Shown here: positions 21,825-29,568 of the stretch, one piece after another
Numbering within the stretch: the first letter of the stretch is position 1
How the letters are laid out: each line of letters starts with the position of its first letter
Assembly (NCBI GenBank): GCA_958296105.1
Contig: OY282441.1
Span: 341,800-405,799 of the forward strand
Direction of reading: 5' to 3'
Origin: an uncultured Dehalococcoidia bacterium
GTDB lineage: Bacteria > Chloroflexota > Dehalococcoidia > Lucifugimonadales > UBA1123
DNA length: 64,000 nucleotides
Made by a program: the position numbers and the translations under genes
The notes under the pieces: model-generated
Database searches by the model: none
What the model saw: only the letters and a program-made list of their open reading frames with translations
Told to the model about the DNA's origin: nothing

Positions 21825-23042
21825 GTGAAACTGCAAACCCCACCAACTTGCATGTCGCATACACTCGGAGCAGCCGCTGCGATTATCTTCGCCGCGCTGC
21901 TGGCGGTCGCATGTGACTCACCCCCACCGCGAACGGTCGAGGTCATCAAAGAGGTCGAAGTTCCCGTCGAAGTGGTCAAGGAAGTGGTGCGAACGGTCGA
22001 AGTCCCGGTCGAGGTTATCAAAGAGGTCGAAGTTCCCGTCGAGGTCGTCAAGGAAGTGGTGCGAACGGTCGAAGTCGAGGTCATCAAGGAAGTCGAAGTT
22101 CCTGTCGAAGTCGTCAAGGAAGTGGTGCGAACGGTCGAAGTCGTCGTTACCCCTGCGCCATCGCCCACACCGTCCGATCCACCCACGCCCACGCCCGTAC
22201 CAGCCCATTACAAAATCGCTTTCTCTTCAGGTCGAGACGGCAATTACGAAATCTACACGGCGGACTCGGATGGCAGGAACGTAAAGCGCATCACGTTCAC
22301 CTCGTTTGACGAACACCCTTATGATTGGTCTCAAGATGGGAATATGATTTCATATGATACATCCTTCACCCAAGACGATAACCGTCGGAGTTTGATCTTT
22401 ACGGCTAATGCCGACGGCGCTAACCAGAGGCCGATACGCGAAGAGCTGGGCGGCAGCGATGGCTGGCCTGTATTTTCTCCATCAGGCGAAGAGGTGGTCT
22501 TCATGTCGAATAGGAGCGGCAGCTGGGATATCTACACCATTGGGGTCGATGGCGCGAATCCCAGACAGATCACGTTTAGCGACAACGATGATATTCGCCC
22601 TGATTGGTCGCCGGACGGCAGACATATTGCATACTCGTCCGAACGGGACGGCAACTGGCAGATCTACTTGGTGGATATCCAAACCGGCGACGAGCGCAGG
22701 ATAACCTCGGGAATCGCCAACAATAGACAGCCAAAGTTCTCCCCCAACGGCAAAGAGATCGCATATCACAGCATCAGCGGAGATCCAAGCACAACAGGCG
22801 GTATAACAGAACTGTTCGTTCTCGACTTGGAATCCCTCGCTGCAAGGCAGGTCACTCGACTCGGTAAATCTTCATGCTGCACGAGCTGGTCTCCGGACGC
22901 CAAGTTCATATATTTTGAGATATACGAGGAAGGCCAGTCCGATATCTACCGAATCTCGCCTGACGGCGGCTTTCCGGAAGCGATCGTACAGAGCGAGTCC
23001 TATGAGGGCAGAGTCGTCGTATCGCCGTTCATCGAGCGGTAG
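21825..23042 (+). CDS. lipoprotein with Val-Glu repeats and TolB-like beta-propeller
   Basis: About 405 residues. The start is GTG at 21825, preceded by GAGGAG. A hydrophobic signal ends in a lipobox (LLAVAC, Cys about 31 residues in), so it is probably anchored outside the membrane. Next come three copies of a 20-24-residue repeat of the form RTVEV-IKEVEVPVEVVKEVV, a Pro/Thr spacer, and five or six propeller blades of TolB/WD40 type such as KIAFSSGRDGNYEIYTADSDG and PDWSPDGRHIAYSSERDG. Val-Glu repeats after lipoboxes are common in Chloroflexota exported proteins and may form an extended stalk. Role: probably a surface binding or scaffold protein; the ligand is unknown. Confidence 0.85.
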   Translation: MKLQTPPTCMSHTLGAAAAIIFAALLAVACDSPPPRTVEVIKEVEVPVEVVKEVVRTVEVPVEVIKEVEVPVEVVKEVVRTVEVEVIKEVEVPVEVVKEVVRTVEVVVTPAPSPTPSDPPTPTPVPAHYKIAFSSGRDGNYEIYTADSDGRNVKRITFTSFDEHPYDWSQDGNMISYDTSFTQDDNRRSLIFTANADGANQRPIREELGGSDGWPVFSPSGEEVVFMSNRSGSWDIYTIGVDGANPRQITFSDNDDIRPDWSPDGRHIAYSSERDGNWQIYLVDIQTGDERRITSGIANNRQPKFSPNGKEIAYHSISGDPSTTGGITELFVLDLESLAARQVTRLGKSSCCTSWSPDAKFIYFEIYEEGQSDIYRISPDGGFPEAIVQSESYEGRVVVSPFIER

Positions 23043-23124
23043 GCTGTAATCCCTCGCATCCGCTGAGTGAACCGACGAGTGTTCGATCAGCAGTCGAAGA
23101 AAGTACCATCCCGGAGGCGCTGTC

Positions 23125-24045
23125 ATGCTCGAAATCGAACCCTCCAGGCTGACCCCCGTTCCCAACACCGCCAACGGGGGACAGCCAAAGTTCGCCCACC
23201 CCAGCGAGCGCGAGTTCGCCCGAATTCTCGACTTCTACGGCTTGCGCTGGATCTACGAACCCCTCTCGTTCCCGCTCGAATGGGACGACTCCCAGCGCGC
23301 CGCCCAGATGATGACCCCTGACTTCTACCTCCCAGACCTCGACCTCTACCTAGAGCTCACCACCATGAAGCAGTCTCTCGTCACCCAGAAGAACCGAAAG
23401 CTCCGAAAGCTCAGGCAGCTATACCCAGACATCAACATCAAGCTCCTATATAGGAAGGACTTCCATCGCCTGCTCGCCAAGTTCGGCTTCGGCCCCCTCG
23501 CAGAGTCGGACATCCCCCGAATATCCAGAGTGCTGTACACCGAGCGCCAGATCCAGCAGAAGGTACAGGAGCTCGGCAGGACGATATCCCGCGACTACGC
23601 CCGCCGCCGCCCCGTCCTCATCGGCGTCCAGCGCGGGATGGTCTGCTTCATGGCAGACATCATGCGCCATGTCTCGCTGCCGGTCAGGATGGATTTCATG
23701 TCCATCTCCAACTACTCCGGAGAGGATGGATCGGACATCGAGATCACCAAGGGACTCGATCTGAGCATAGAGGGCGACGACGTCATCCTGATCGAAGACA
23801 TCGTCGATACCGGGATGACCCTGAACTGGCTCATCGGCTATCTGCGCTCGCTCCGTCCCGCCAGCCTCGAAATCTGCGCGCTGCTGGACAAGCGCGCGAG
23901 ACGGATAGCGGACGTGGACATCAGATACACCGGCTTCGACGCGCCCGACGAGTTTCTGGTCGGCTACGGACTGGACCACATGGAGACCTACCGAAACCTG
24001 CCGTTCGTCGGAGTGCTGAAGCCAGAGGAGGGAAGCCGAAAATGA
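23125..24045 (+). CDS. phosphoribosyltransferase with N-terminal PD-(D/E)XK-like domain
   Basis: A 306-residue fusion. Residues 1-125 resemble a restriction-endonuclease fold: an early SEREFARILDFY with Glu, YEPLSFPLEW, then TPDFYLPDLDLYLELT. In that last segment the expected E-x-K is E-L-T followed by TMKQ. Residues 140-306 are a hypoxanthine/guanine-type phosphoribosyltransferase with the PRPP loop VILIEDIVDTGMTL near 220 and LIGVQRGMVCFMADIM near 170. GGAGG lies 7 nt before the ATG. The enzyme could salvage purine bases, while the front domain may bind or cut nucleic acid or be only structural. I remember similar fusions in Chloroflexota but no known role. Confidence 0.8.
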   Translation: MLEIEPSRLTPVPNTANGGQPKFAHPSEREFARILDFYGLRWIYEPLSFPLEWDDSQRAAQMMTPDFYLPDLDLYLELTTMKQSLVTQKNRKLRKLRQLYPDINIKLLYRKDFHRLLAKFGFGPLAESDIPRISRVLYTERQIQQKVQELGRTISRDYARRRPVLIGVQRGMVCFMADIMRHVSLPVRMDFMSISNYSGEDGSDIEITKGLDLSIEGDDVILIEDIVDTGMTLNWLIGYLRSLRPASLEICALLDKRARRIADVDIRYTGFDAPDEFLVGYGLDHMETYRNLPFVGVLKPEEGSRK

Positions 24046-24298
24046 GTACGCCCCAACAGGCTTCGCCTATCTGCTCTCCGCTCTCCAGCCTCGACGTGTG
24101 GGCCGCCGCCGCTCGGATAGCTTCGCGCATTGGGCTAGGTCCATTGGGACGTACTTCAAGCCTATACCCCGCGCCCGCCCGTGTCAACCCGAATGTCCAG
24201 AACTCGGCTGCGCTGAAAACGAGCAGCCGACCAGAAGAGCGGCTCGCAGTGATCGCCCCTCGTCTGAGCAGATAGAACAGCCCCGCAGCGAGGACAAG
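24046..24298. other. 253-bp stretch without a convincing gene
   Basis: A 77-codon ORF at 24042-24275 begins with ATGA over the previous stop, but its composition (Ser, Ala, Pro, Arg with no recognisable pattern) and lack of a ribosome-binding site make it doubtful. No hairpin, repeat or RNA gene is recognised. Confidence 0.5.
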
Positions 24299-26260
24299 AT
24301 GCCGTCTCCGATCATTCCCCGCAAGGTCCTTTTCGGCAACCCCGAGCGCGAGATGGTCACCGTCAGCCGAGACGGGTCGCGCATAGCCTATCTCGCCCCG
24401 CTCGAAGGCGTCCTCAACGTCTGGGTCGCCCCCATAGACGCCGTTCAGGACGCCGCGCCCGTAACCCGCGACTCCCACAGGGGAATCAGGTTCTACTTCT
24501 GGGCGCACAACACCGACTTCATCATCTACGCGCAGGACAGGGACGGAGATGAGAACTGGCGCGTCTACGCCGTCGACCTGCGCGGCGGCGAGACGCGCGA
24601 CCTCACCCCATACGACAGCGTTCACGCCGTCCCACAGCCCCCGTCCCCCCGATTCCCGAACGAAATCCTCATCGGCATAAACGACCGCGACCCCCAGCTG
24701 CACGATATCCACAGAGTCGACATCCTCAGCGGCGAAACGAGCCTCGTCACCCGCAACGACATCGGCGCGTCGGACTTCGTCGCAGACTTCGATTACAACG
24801 TCCGCCTCGCGCGCGTGTCGCTTCCGGAGGGCGGCTCCCGCCTGCTCGCGCCGTCCGAGTCCGGAGAGTGGGAGACTCTCTTCGAGATCGCTTCCGAAGA
24901 CGACCTGACCACCTTCCCACTCGGCTTCGACGCCGATGGTCGCCGTCTGTACATGCAGGACAGCCGCGCCCACGACACCTCCGCGCTCGTCGAAGTCGAC
25001 TTCGACACTGGGGCGCAGCGCGAGCTGGCGCGCGACCCCAAGGCAGACGCCGCCGCATACATGCTTCACCCCGTCACCCACCGCCCCCAGGCCGTCGCGT
25101 TCGAGTACGACCGCGTCCGCTGGCAGGTCTTGGACGAGAGCATCGCCGAACACCTGCACCGCATAGAAAGCCACTCCGAAGGCAGGTTCAGCGTAACCAG
25201 CTGCTCCATGGACGGCCGCATCTGGATAGTAGAGTACGAACGGGACGACGGCCCCAAGACCTTCTACCTCTACGACAGCCAGACCGCCGTCTTCTCGTAC
25301 CTGTTCTCCAACCGCCCCGATCTGGAAGACGCCCCCCTTGCCCCCATGCGCTCCCACGTCGTCCGCGCCAGAGACGGACTCGACCTCGTGATCTACTGCA
25401 CGCTGCCCATGGATTCCGCAGAGGACGGCGGCGACCGCCCATCGCAGCCGCTGCCTGCCGTGCTGCTCGTCCACGGCGGGCCCTGGGGCAGGGACAGCTG
25501 GGGATACGACCCGCATCATCAGCTTCTCGCCAATCGAGGATACGCCGTCATCTCAGTCAACTTCCGCGGCTCTACGGGCTTCGGCAAGCGCTTCGTCAAC
25601 GCCGCAAACATGGAGTGGGGCGGCAGGATGCACGAAGACCTCATCGACGTGGTCGAATGGGCAGTCGCCGAGCGCATCGCGGACGCGGACAGAGTAGCCA
25701 TCATGGGCGGGAGCTACGGCGGCTACGCCGCGCTCGTCGGCATCACATTCACCCCCGAGCTCTTCGCCTGCGCCGTCGACATAGTTGGCCCGTCCAACCT
25801 CCTCACACTTCTCGACTCCGTGCCGCCATACTGGAAGCCCATGATCTCCATGCTTCGCGCCAGAGTCGGAGACGACACCACCGAAGAGGGCAGGCGTCTT
25901 CTGCGCGAGCGCTCCCCTCTGACCCGCGTCGACAGCATCGTTCGCCCACTGCTGATAGGGCAGGGCGCAAACGACCCGCGCGTCAAGCGCGCAGAGTCCG
26001 ACCAGATAGCCCAAGCCATGTCCGAGCGCGGCATCCCCGTCGCCTACGCGCTGTATCCCGACGAGGGACACGGATTCGCCAGACCGGAAAACACCCTCTC
26101 CTTCATCGCCATTGCCGAAGCGTTCCTAGCGCGCTGGCTCGGCGGCCGCTCGGAGCCTATCGGCAGCGACTTCGACGGATCCTCCATCCAGATACTCGCC
26201 GGCGCCGACCAGATCCCAGGCCTCTCCGAAAGCCTGCGCGATGAGCCGACCGAGTCCTAG
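24299..26260 (+). CDS. S9 family prolyl oligopeptidase
   Basis: About 653 residues from the ATG at 24299. An N-terminal seven-bladed propeller (to about residue 370) carries repeats such as VTVSRDGSRIAYLAP and HRVDILSGETSLV. The C-terminal alpha/beta hydrolase has LLVHGGPWGRDSWG (oxyanion hole), the nucleophile motif GGSYGGYA (Ser near residue 468), a late GANDPRV (Asp) and YPDEGHGF (catalytic His). No signal peptide is seen, so it is probably cytosolic and trims short peptides or acylated amino acids. An upstream reading to 24098 adds 67 residues of unlikely composition. Gamma-glutamyltransferase follows, perhaps sharing a peptide-recycling role. Confidence 0.92.
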   Translation: MPSPIIPRKVLFGNPEREMVTVSRDGSRIAYLAPLEGVLNVWVAPIDAVQDAAPVTRDSHRGIRFYFWAHNTDFIIYAQDRDGDENWRVYAVDLRGGETRDLTPYDSVHAVPQPPSPRFPNEILIGINDRDPQLHDIHRVDILSGETSLVTRNDIGASDFVADFDYNVRLARVSLPEGGSRLLAPSESGEWETLFEIASEDDLTTFPLGFDADGRRLYMQDSRAHDTSALVEVDFDTGAQRELARDPKADAAAYMLHPVTHRPQAVAFEYDRVRWQVLDESIAEHLHRIESHSEGRFSVTSCSMDGRIWIVEYERDDGPKTFYLYDSQTAVFSYLFSNRPDLEDAPLAPMRSHVVRARDGLDLVIYCTLPMDSAEDGGDRPSQPLPAVLLVHGGPWGRDSWGYDPHHQLLANRGYAVISVNFRGSTGFGKRFVNAANMEWGGRMHEDLIDVVEWAVAERIADADRVAIMGGSYGGYAALVGITFTPELFACAVDIVGPSNLLTLLDSVPPYWKPMISMLRARVGDDTTEEGRRLLRERSPLTRVDSIVRPLLIGQGANDPRVKRAESDQIAQAMSERGIPVAYALYPDEGHGFARPENTLSFIAIAEAFLARWLGGRSEPIGSDFDGSSIQILAGADQIPGLSESLRDEPTES

Positions 26261-26377
26261 CCCCCGAAGGCGCTAGTCTCTCCTGCCCATTCCGCGCATC
26301 TATGTTAAAGCCCGATGAAGATGTATCCTATACTCGACTACTCGATGAAACTCTTCACAGCCGCGCGGAGCGTTCCC

Positions 26378-28090
26378 ATGACCACAGCCCCAACCGTCAC
26401 CACCATCAGCAAGTCCGAAGCCCGCTCCGCCGCCGGAATGGTCGCGTCCAAAGACGTCCACGCCACCAGAGCCGGCCTCCAGATGCTGGAGATGGGCGGC
26501 AACGCCGTCGACGCCGCCGTCGCCGCGTGCTTCGCAGTCGGCGTTGTCGAGCCGATGTCCAGCGGCATAGGCGGCGGCGGATACCTCGTATATCAGGTGG
26601 GGGAGATCGGCGGCGTCATAGGCTTCCCGATGAAAGGCCCGCTCGCTGCCACTCCCGACATGTACGAGCTTACTGGCGAGGCGGCAGTAGGCAACTTCGG
26701 CTGGGCGGGAGTCGTCAACGACGAGAACTTGGACGGACCCCGCTCCATCGCCGTCCCCGGCGCAGTCGCCGGGCTGTGCGAGGCGCACAGGCGGCTGGGC
26801 AGCCTTCCCCTCCGAGAGGTCACAGCCCCCGCAGTCTCCCTGGCGCGGGATGGACACTACCCGGGCTGGCACAACATGTACGCGCTCGGCATGATGGCGA
26901 GCCGCCTGTTCGCGTTCGACGAGCTTCGCGCCGTCTTCATGCCCGGCGGCCGCCTGCCGAGCGGAGACGCGACCGCCCCGGCGCTCATCCGCCAGCCGCA
27001 GCTTGCCGACGTGCTGGAAGCCATAGGCAGGCATGGCGCATCAGCCTTCTACGCCGGCGACGTCGCAAAGGCGATCACTTCCGACGTCCGCGCCAGCGGC
27101 GGCATACTGTCCGAGCGGGACCTAGCCGAGTACGAGCCGTTCGTGTGGGAAGGCGGCCTCGAATTCGCCTATCGCGGCAACACCGTCCGCGTTCCCCCGT
27201 TCGCCTGCGCCGGCACCACGTCCGCTATGACGCTCAGGCTGCTCGATAGCTTCGACGTTCGCTCGATGGGTCACAACTCCGCTCGCGCGCTCCACACCTA
27301 TATATACGCCGCCCGCCTCGCCTACGCCGACAGATTCGCATACATGGCAGACCCCGCCTTTGTGGAAGTCCCGTGGAAGGGACTGGTATCGGACGGATAC
27401 GCCCACGCCCGCAGGAAGGGCATCTCCCCAGACCGACTGGGCGCGATACAGGCAGGCGACCCTTGGGCGTTCGAGGATGGCGAGCCGTCCGAAGCCCTGC
27501 CGCCGAGCGCGCCCGCCCTCGACTCCGGCACGACTCACCTGTGCGCGATGGACGCCGATGGCGGCGCGGTATCCCTCACCAACACCCTCATGGCTGGCTT
27601 CGGCTCCGGCTTCGTCCCCAAGGGAACCGGCGTAGTGATGAACAACGGCATGATGTGGTTCGACCCCGTTGCGGGGCGCGTCAACTCCATCATGCCCGGC
27701 AAGTATCCGCTCAACAACATGACGCCCGCGCTCGTGATGAACCAAGACGGCGTCCGAATGGCAGTTGGCGCGTCCGGCGGCAGGCGCATAACCAACTGCG
27801 TAACCCAGCTGATAAGCAAAGCCCTAGACTACGGCATGGGGCCGCAGGACGCCATAGACTCGCCCCGCGTGGACTGCTCGCTGCCCGTCACCAGCGTAGA
27901 CCCGCGCCTGCCCGCCGATGTGGTGGCAGACCTCGAATCGCGCGGCCACCGCATCCACGTCATAGGAGACAACCACGTACAGGGCGGATTCGCCAGCTTC
28001 GCCAGCCCCGTCGCAATCGTCAGGGAGTCCGCCAAAGACTTCCGCGCCGGCGTGGACACGTTCCACTCGGCTTACGCGGAGGGGATATAG
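26378..28090 (+). CDS. gamma-glutamyltransferase family protein
   Basis: About 570 residues of the Ntn-hydrolase gamma-glutamyltranspeptidase family. Near the N-terminus GGNAVDAAVA and GIGGGGYLVY are typical. The autoprocessing site is DSGTTHLCAMD, where the first Thr of TTHL becomes the nucleophile of the small subunit. MNNGMMWFDP and GASGGRRI follow as substrate-pocket motifs. I start at the ATG at 26378, preceded by GGAG; an ATG at 26315 would add 21 residues. No export signal is seen, unlike the periplasmic E. coli enzyme. It probably hydrolyses or transfers gamma-glutamyl groups from glutathione-like compounds; the true substrate is uncertain. Confidence 0.92.
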   Translation: MTTAPTVTTISKSEARSAAGMVASKDVHATRAGLQMLEMGGNAVDAAVAACFAVGVVEPMSSGIGGGGYLVYQVGEIGGVIGFPMKGPLAATPDMYELTGEAAVGNFGWAGVVNDENLDGPRSIAVPGAVAGLCEAHRRLGSLPLREVTAPAVSLARDGHYPGWHNMYALGMMASRLFAFDELRAVFMPGGRLPSGDATAPALIRQPQLADVLEAIGRHGASAFYAGDVAKAITSDVRASGGILSERDLAEYEPFVWEGGLEFAYRGNTVRVPPFACAGTTSAMTLRLLDSFDVRSMGHNSARALHTYIYAARLAYADRFAYMADPAFVEVPWKGLVSDGYAHARRKGISPDRLGAIQAGDPWAFEDGEPSEALPPSAPALDSGTTHLCAMDADGGAVSLTNTLMAGFGSGFVPKGTGVVMNNGMMWFDPVAGRVNSIMPGKYPLNNMTPALVMNQDGVRMAVGASGGRRITNCVTQLISKALDYGMGPQDAIDSPRVDCSLPVTSVDPRLPADVVADLESRGHRIHVIGDNHVQGGFASFASPVAIVRESAKDFRAGVDTFHSAYAEGI

Positions 28091-28132
28091 AATCGGCTTA
28101 TGCGCAGGAGGTACAGGAGGAGGTATAGAAGG

Positions 28133-29272
28133 ATGACTAAAGCGCGCGACCACGAAGACGCCGACAGCCACGATCACGACCACGCGCACGAAGACGCCGA
28201 CAGCCACGATCACGACCACGCGCACGAAGACGCCGATAGTCACCACGACCACGCGCACGGAGACGCCGATAGTCACCACGACCACGCGCACGAAGACGCC
28301 GATAGTCACGACCACGACCACGCGCACGGAGACGCCGATAGTCACCACGACCACGCTCACGACTACCGGGGCACCAGTAGGCGCAGTCTGATTATCGCCC
28401 TGACACTGATCGTAGGGTACATGATGGCAGAGGTCGTGGGCGGCATCATGTCGGGCAGTTTGGCTCTCATATCCGATGCCGGCCACATGCTCACAGATGC
28501 GTCTGCCATAGGCTTGGCTCTGCTCGCCATGTGGATTGCGGGTCGAGAGGTGTCCGTAGATCGCACCTTCGGCTATCACCGCGCCGAGATTCTGGCCACC
28601 ATGCTCAACACGCTCGGACTCTGGCTGATCGTGGGCTGGATGTTCCTGGAAGCATATAACCGCTTCGGGGATGTCCCCGACGTAAACGGAACGATACTGC
28701 TGACAGTCGGCACGGGCGGCTTGGTGATAAACCTGATTGCGGCTTGGGTGCTGCACAGGTCTGCGCAGCACAGCCTGAACGTCGAAGGCGCGTTTCGCCA
28801 CGTGATGGCAGACCTGATGGGGTCCGTCGGCGTGGTCGTTTCCGGCATCTTGGTTCTGGCATTCGGATGGACGATCGCCGACCCGATTCTGAGCGTGGTC
28901 ATCGGCGTTCTCATTCTGGTTAGCTCATGGCGCCTGGTAGCCAAAACCTTCCACGTTCTGCTGGAAGGGACGCCCGAGCATATAGACGTATATGAGCTGT
29001 GCAGCAATATGGAAGACTTGGAAGGAGTGACCCTAATACACGACGTTCACGTCTGGACCGTATCCTCCGGTTACGAGATCTTTATGGCTCACGTACTCGT
29101 GGATCCAGATTACAGTGGAGATCTGGACCTGCTGCTTCGCCGCCTGCGTCAGATCGCATCCCGAGACTTCGACATCGACCACGTCACCATACAGATGGAG
29201 CAGTCTCTGGCAGACTGCTCTGAGAATCATCACCTAGGCCATCTGCTCGCCCGCAGCCGTTCGACGATCTGA
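28133..29272 (+). CDS. cation diffusion facilitator with His-rich repeat N-terminus
   Basis: About 379 residues. Residues 6-76 are six to seven tandem 10-12-residue repeats of the form HEDADSHDHDHA, a likely zinc buffer. Six transmembrane helices follow with the CDF metal sites SDAGHMLTDA near residue 115 and HVMADLMGS near 220, and then a cytoplasmic ferredoxin-like domain. Such proteins export Zn2+, Cd2+ or Co2+ by proton antiport. AGGAGGAGG upstream best fits the ATG at 28133; an ATG at 28100 would add 11 basic residues. It follows the gamma-glutamyltransferase gene closely, but a joint function is not evident. Confidence 0.93.
   Translation: MTKARDHEDADSHDHDHAHEDADSHDHDHAHEDADSHHDHAHGDADSHHDHAHEDADSHDHDHAHGDADSHHDHAHDYRGTSRRSLIIALTLIVGYMMAEVVGGIMSGSLALISDAGHMLTDASAIGLALLAMWIAGREVSVDRTFGYHRAEILATMLNTLGLWLIVGWMFLEAYNRFGDVPDVNGTILLTVGTGGLVINLIAAWVLHRSAQHSLNVEGAFRHVMADLMGSVGVVVSGILVLAFGWTIADPILSVVIGVLILVSSWRLVAKTFHVLLEGTPEHIDVYELCSNMEDLEGVTLIHDVHVWTVSSGYEIFMAHVLVDPDYSGDLDLLLRRLRQIASRDFDIDHVTIQMEQSLADCSENHHLGHLLARSRSTI
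28150..28360 (+). repeat. tandem 30-36-bp repeat coding His/Asp-rich units
   Basis: Near-identical units of CACGAAGACGCCGA-type sequence encode the metal-binding N-terminus of the CDF transporter. Units vary between HDHDHA and HHDHA, so copy number may vary among strains through slippage. Confidence 0.9.
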
Positions 29273-29334
29273 TTCCACACTTCCCCAACATCACCATGCC
29301 AGCCCAGCGACCACTTGAACATGCCGAATCAACA

Positions 29335-29550
29335 GGTTCCGAGCCACCCCCTCACCCTTGACGGGAGAGGGCCAGGGATCCGAATTCATCCCCCCTCCCT
29401 TGATGGGAGAGAGCTAGGGATCCGATTATCCCTCCCCCTTGGCGGGGGAGGGTTAGGGTGGGGGTGATCCCCCCTCTCTACGGAAGAGGGCTAGGGATCC
29501 GATTCATCCCCTCCCCCTTGGCGGGGGAGGGTTAGGGAGGGGGACTGCCC
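29335..29550. repeat. interspersed palindromic repeat cluster
   Basis: Five or so degenerate palindromes of the type CCTCCC-TTGGCGGG-GGGAGGG followed by TTAGGGTGGGGGTGA or GCTAGGGATCCGATT fill the spacer between the CDF gene and the CAP-domain gene. The period is about 45 bp but the units are diverged. They resemble the cluster at 21530-21672. No gene is seen in 29273-29568. Confidence 0.65.
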
Positions 29551-29568
29551 GCCTTCTCGCGTGGCGGG

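Noticed and set aside
24042..24275. 77-codon ORF overlapping the phosphoribosyltransferase stop
   Set aside because: ATGA overlap is attractive, but there is no ribosome-binding site and the composition is not protein-like.
23921..25519. 532-codon minus-strand ORF opposite the S9 peptidase
   Set aside because: No recognisable motifs; it lies over two well-supported genes. The part at 24046-24298 is the only stretch not covered, and it has no start or ribosome-binding site.
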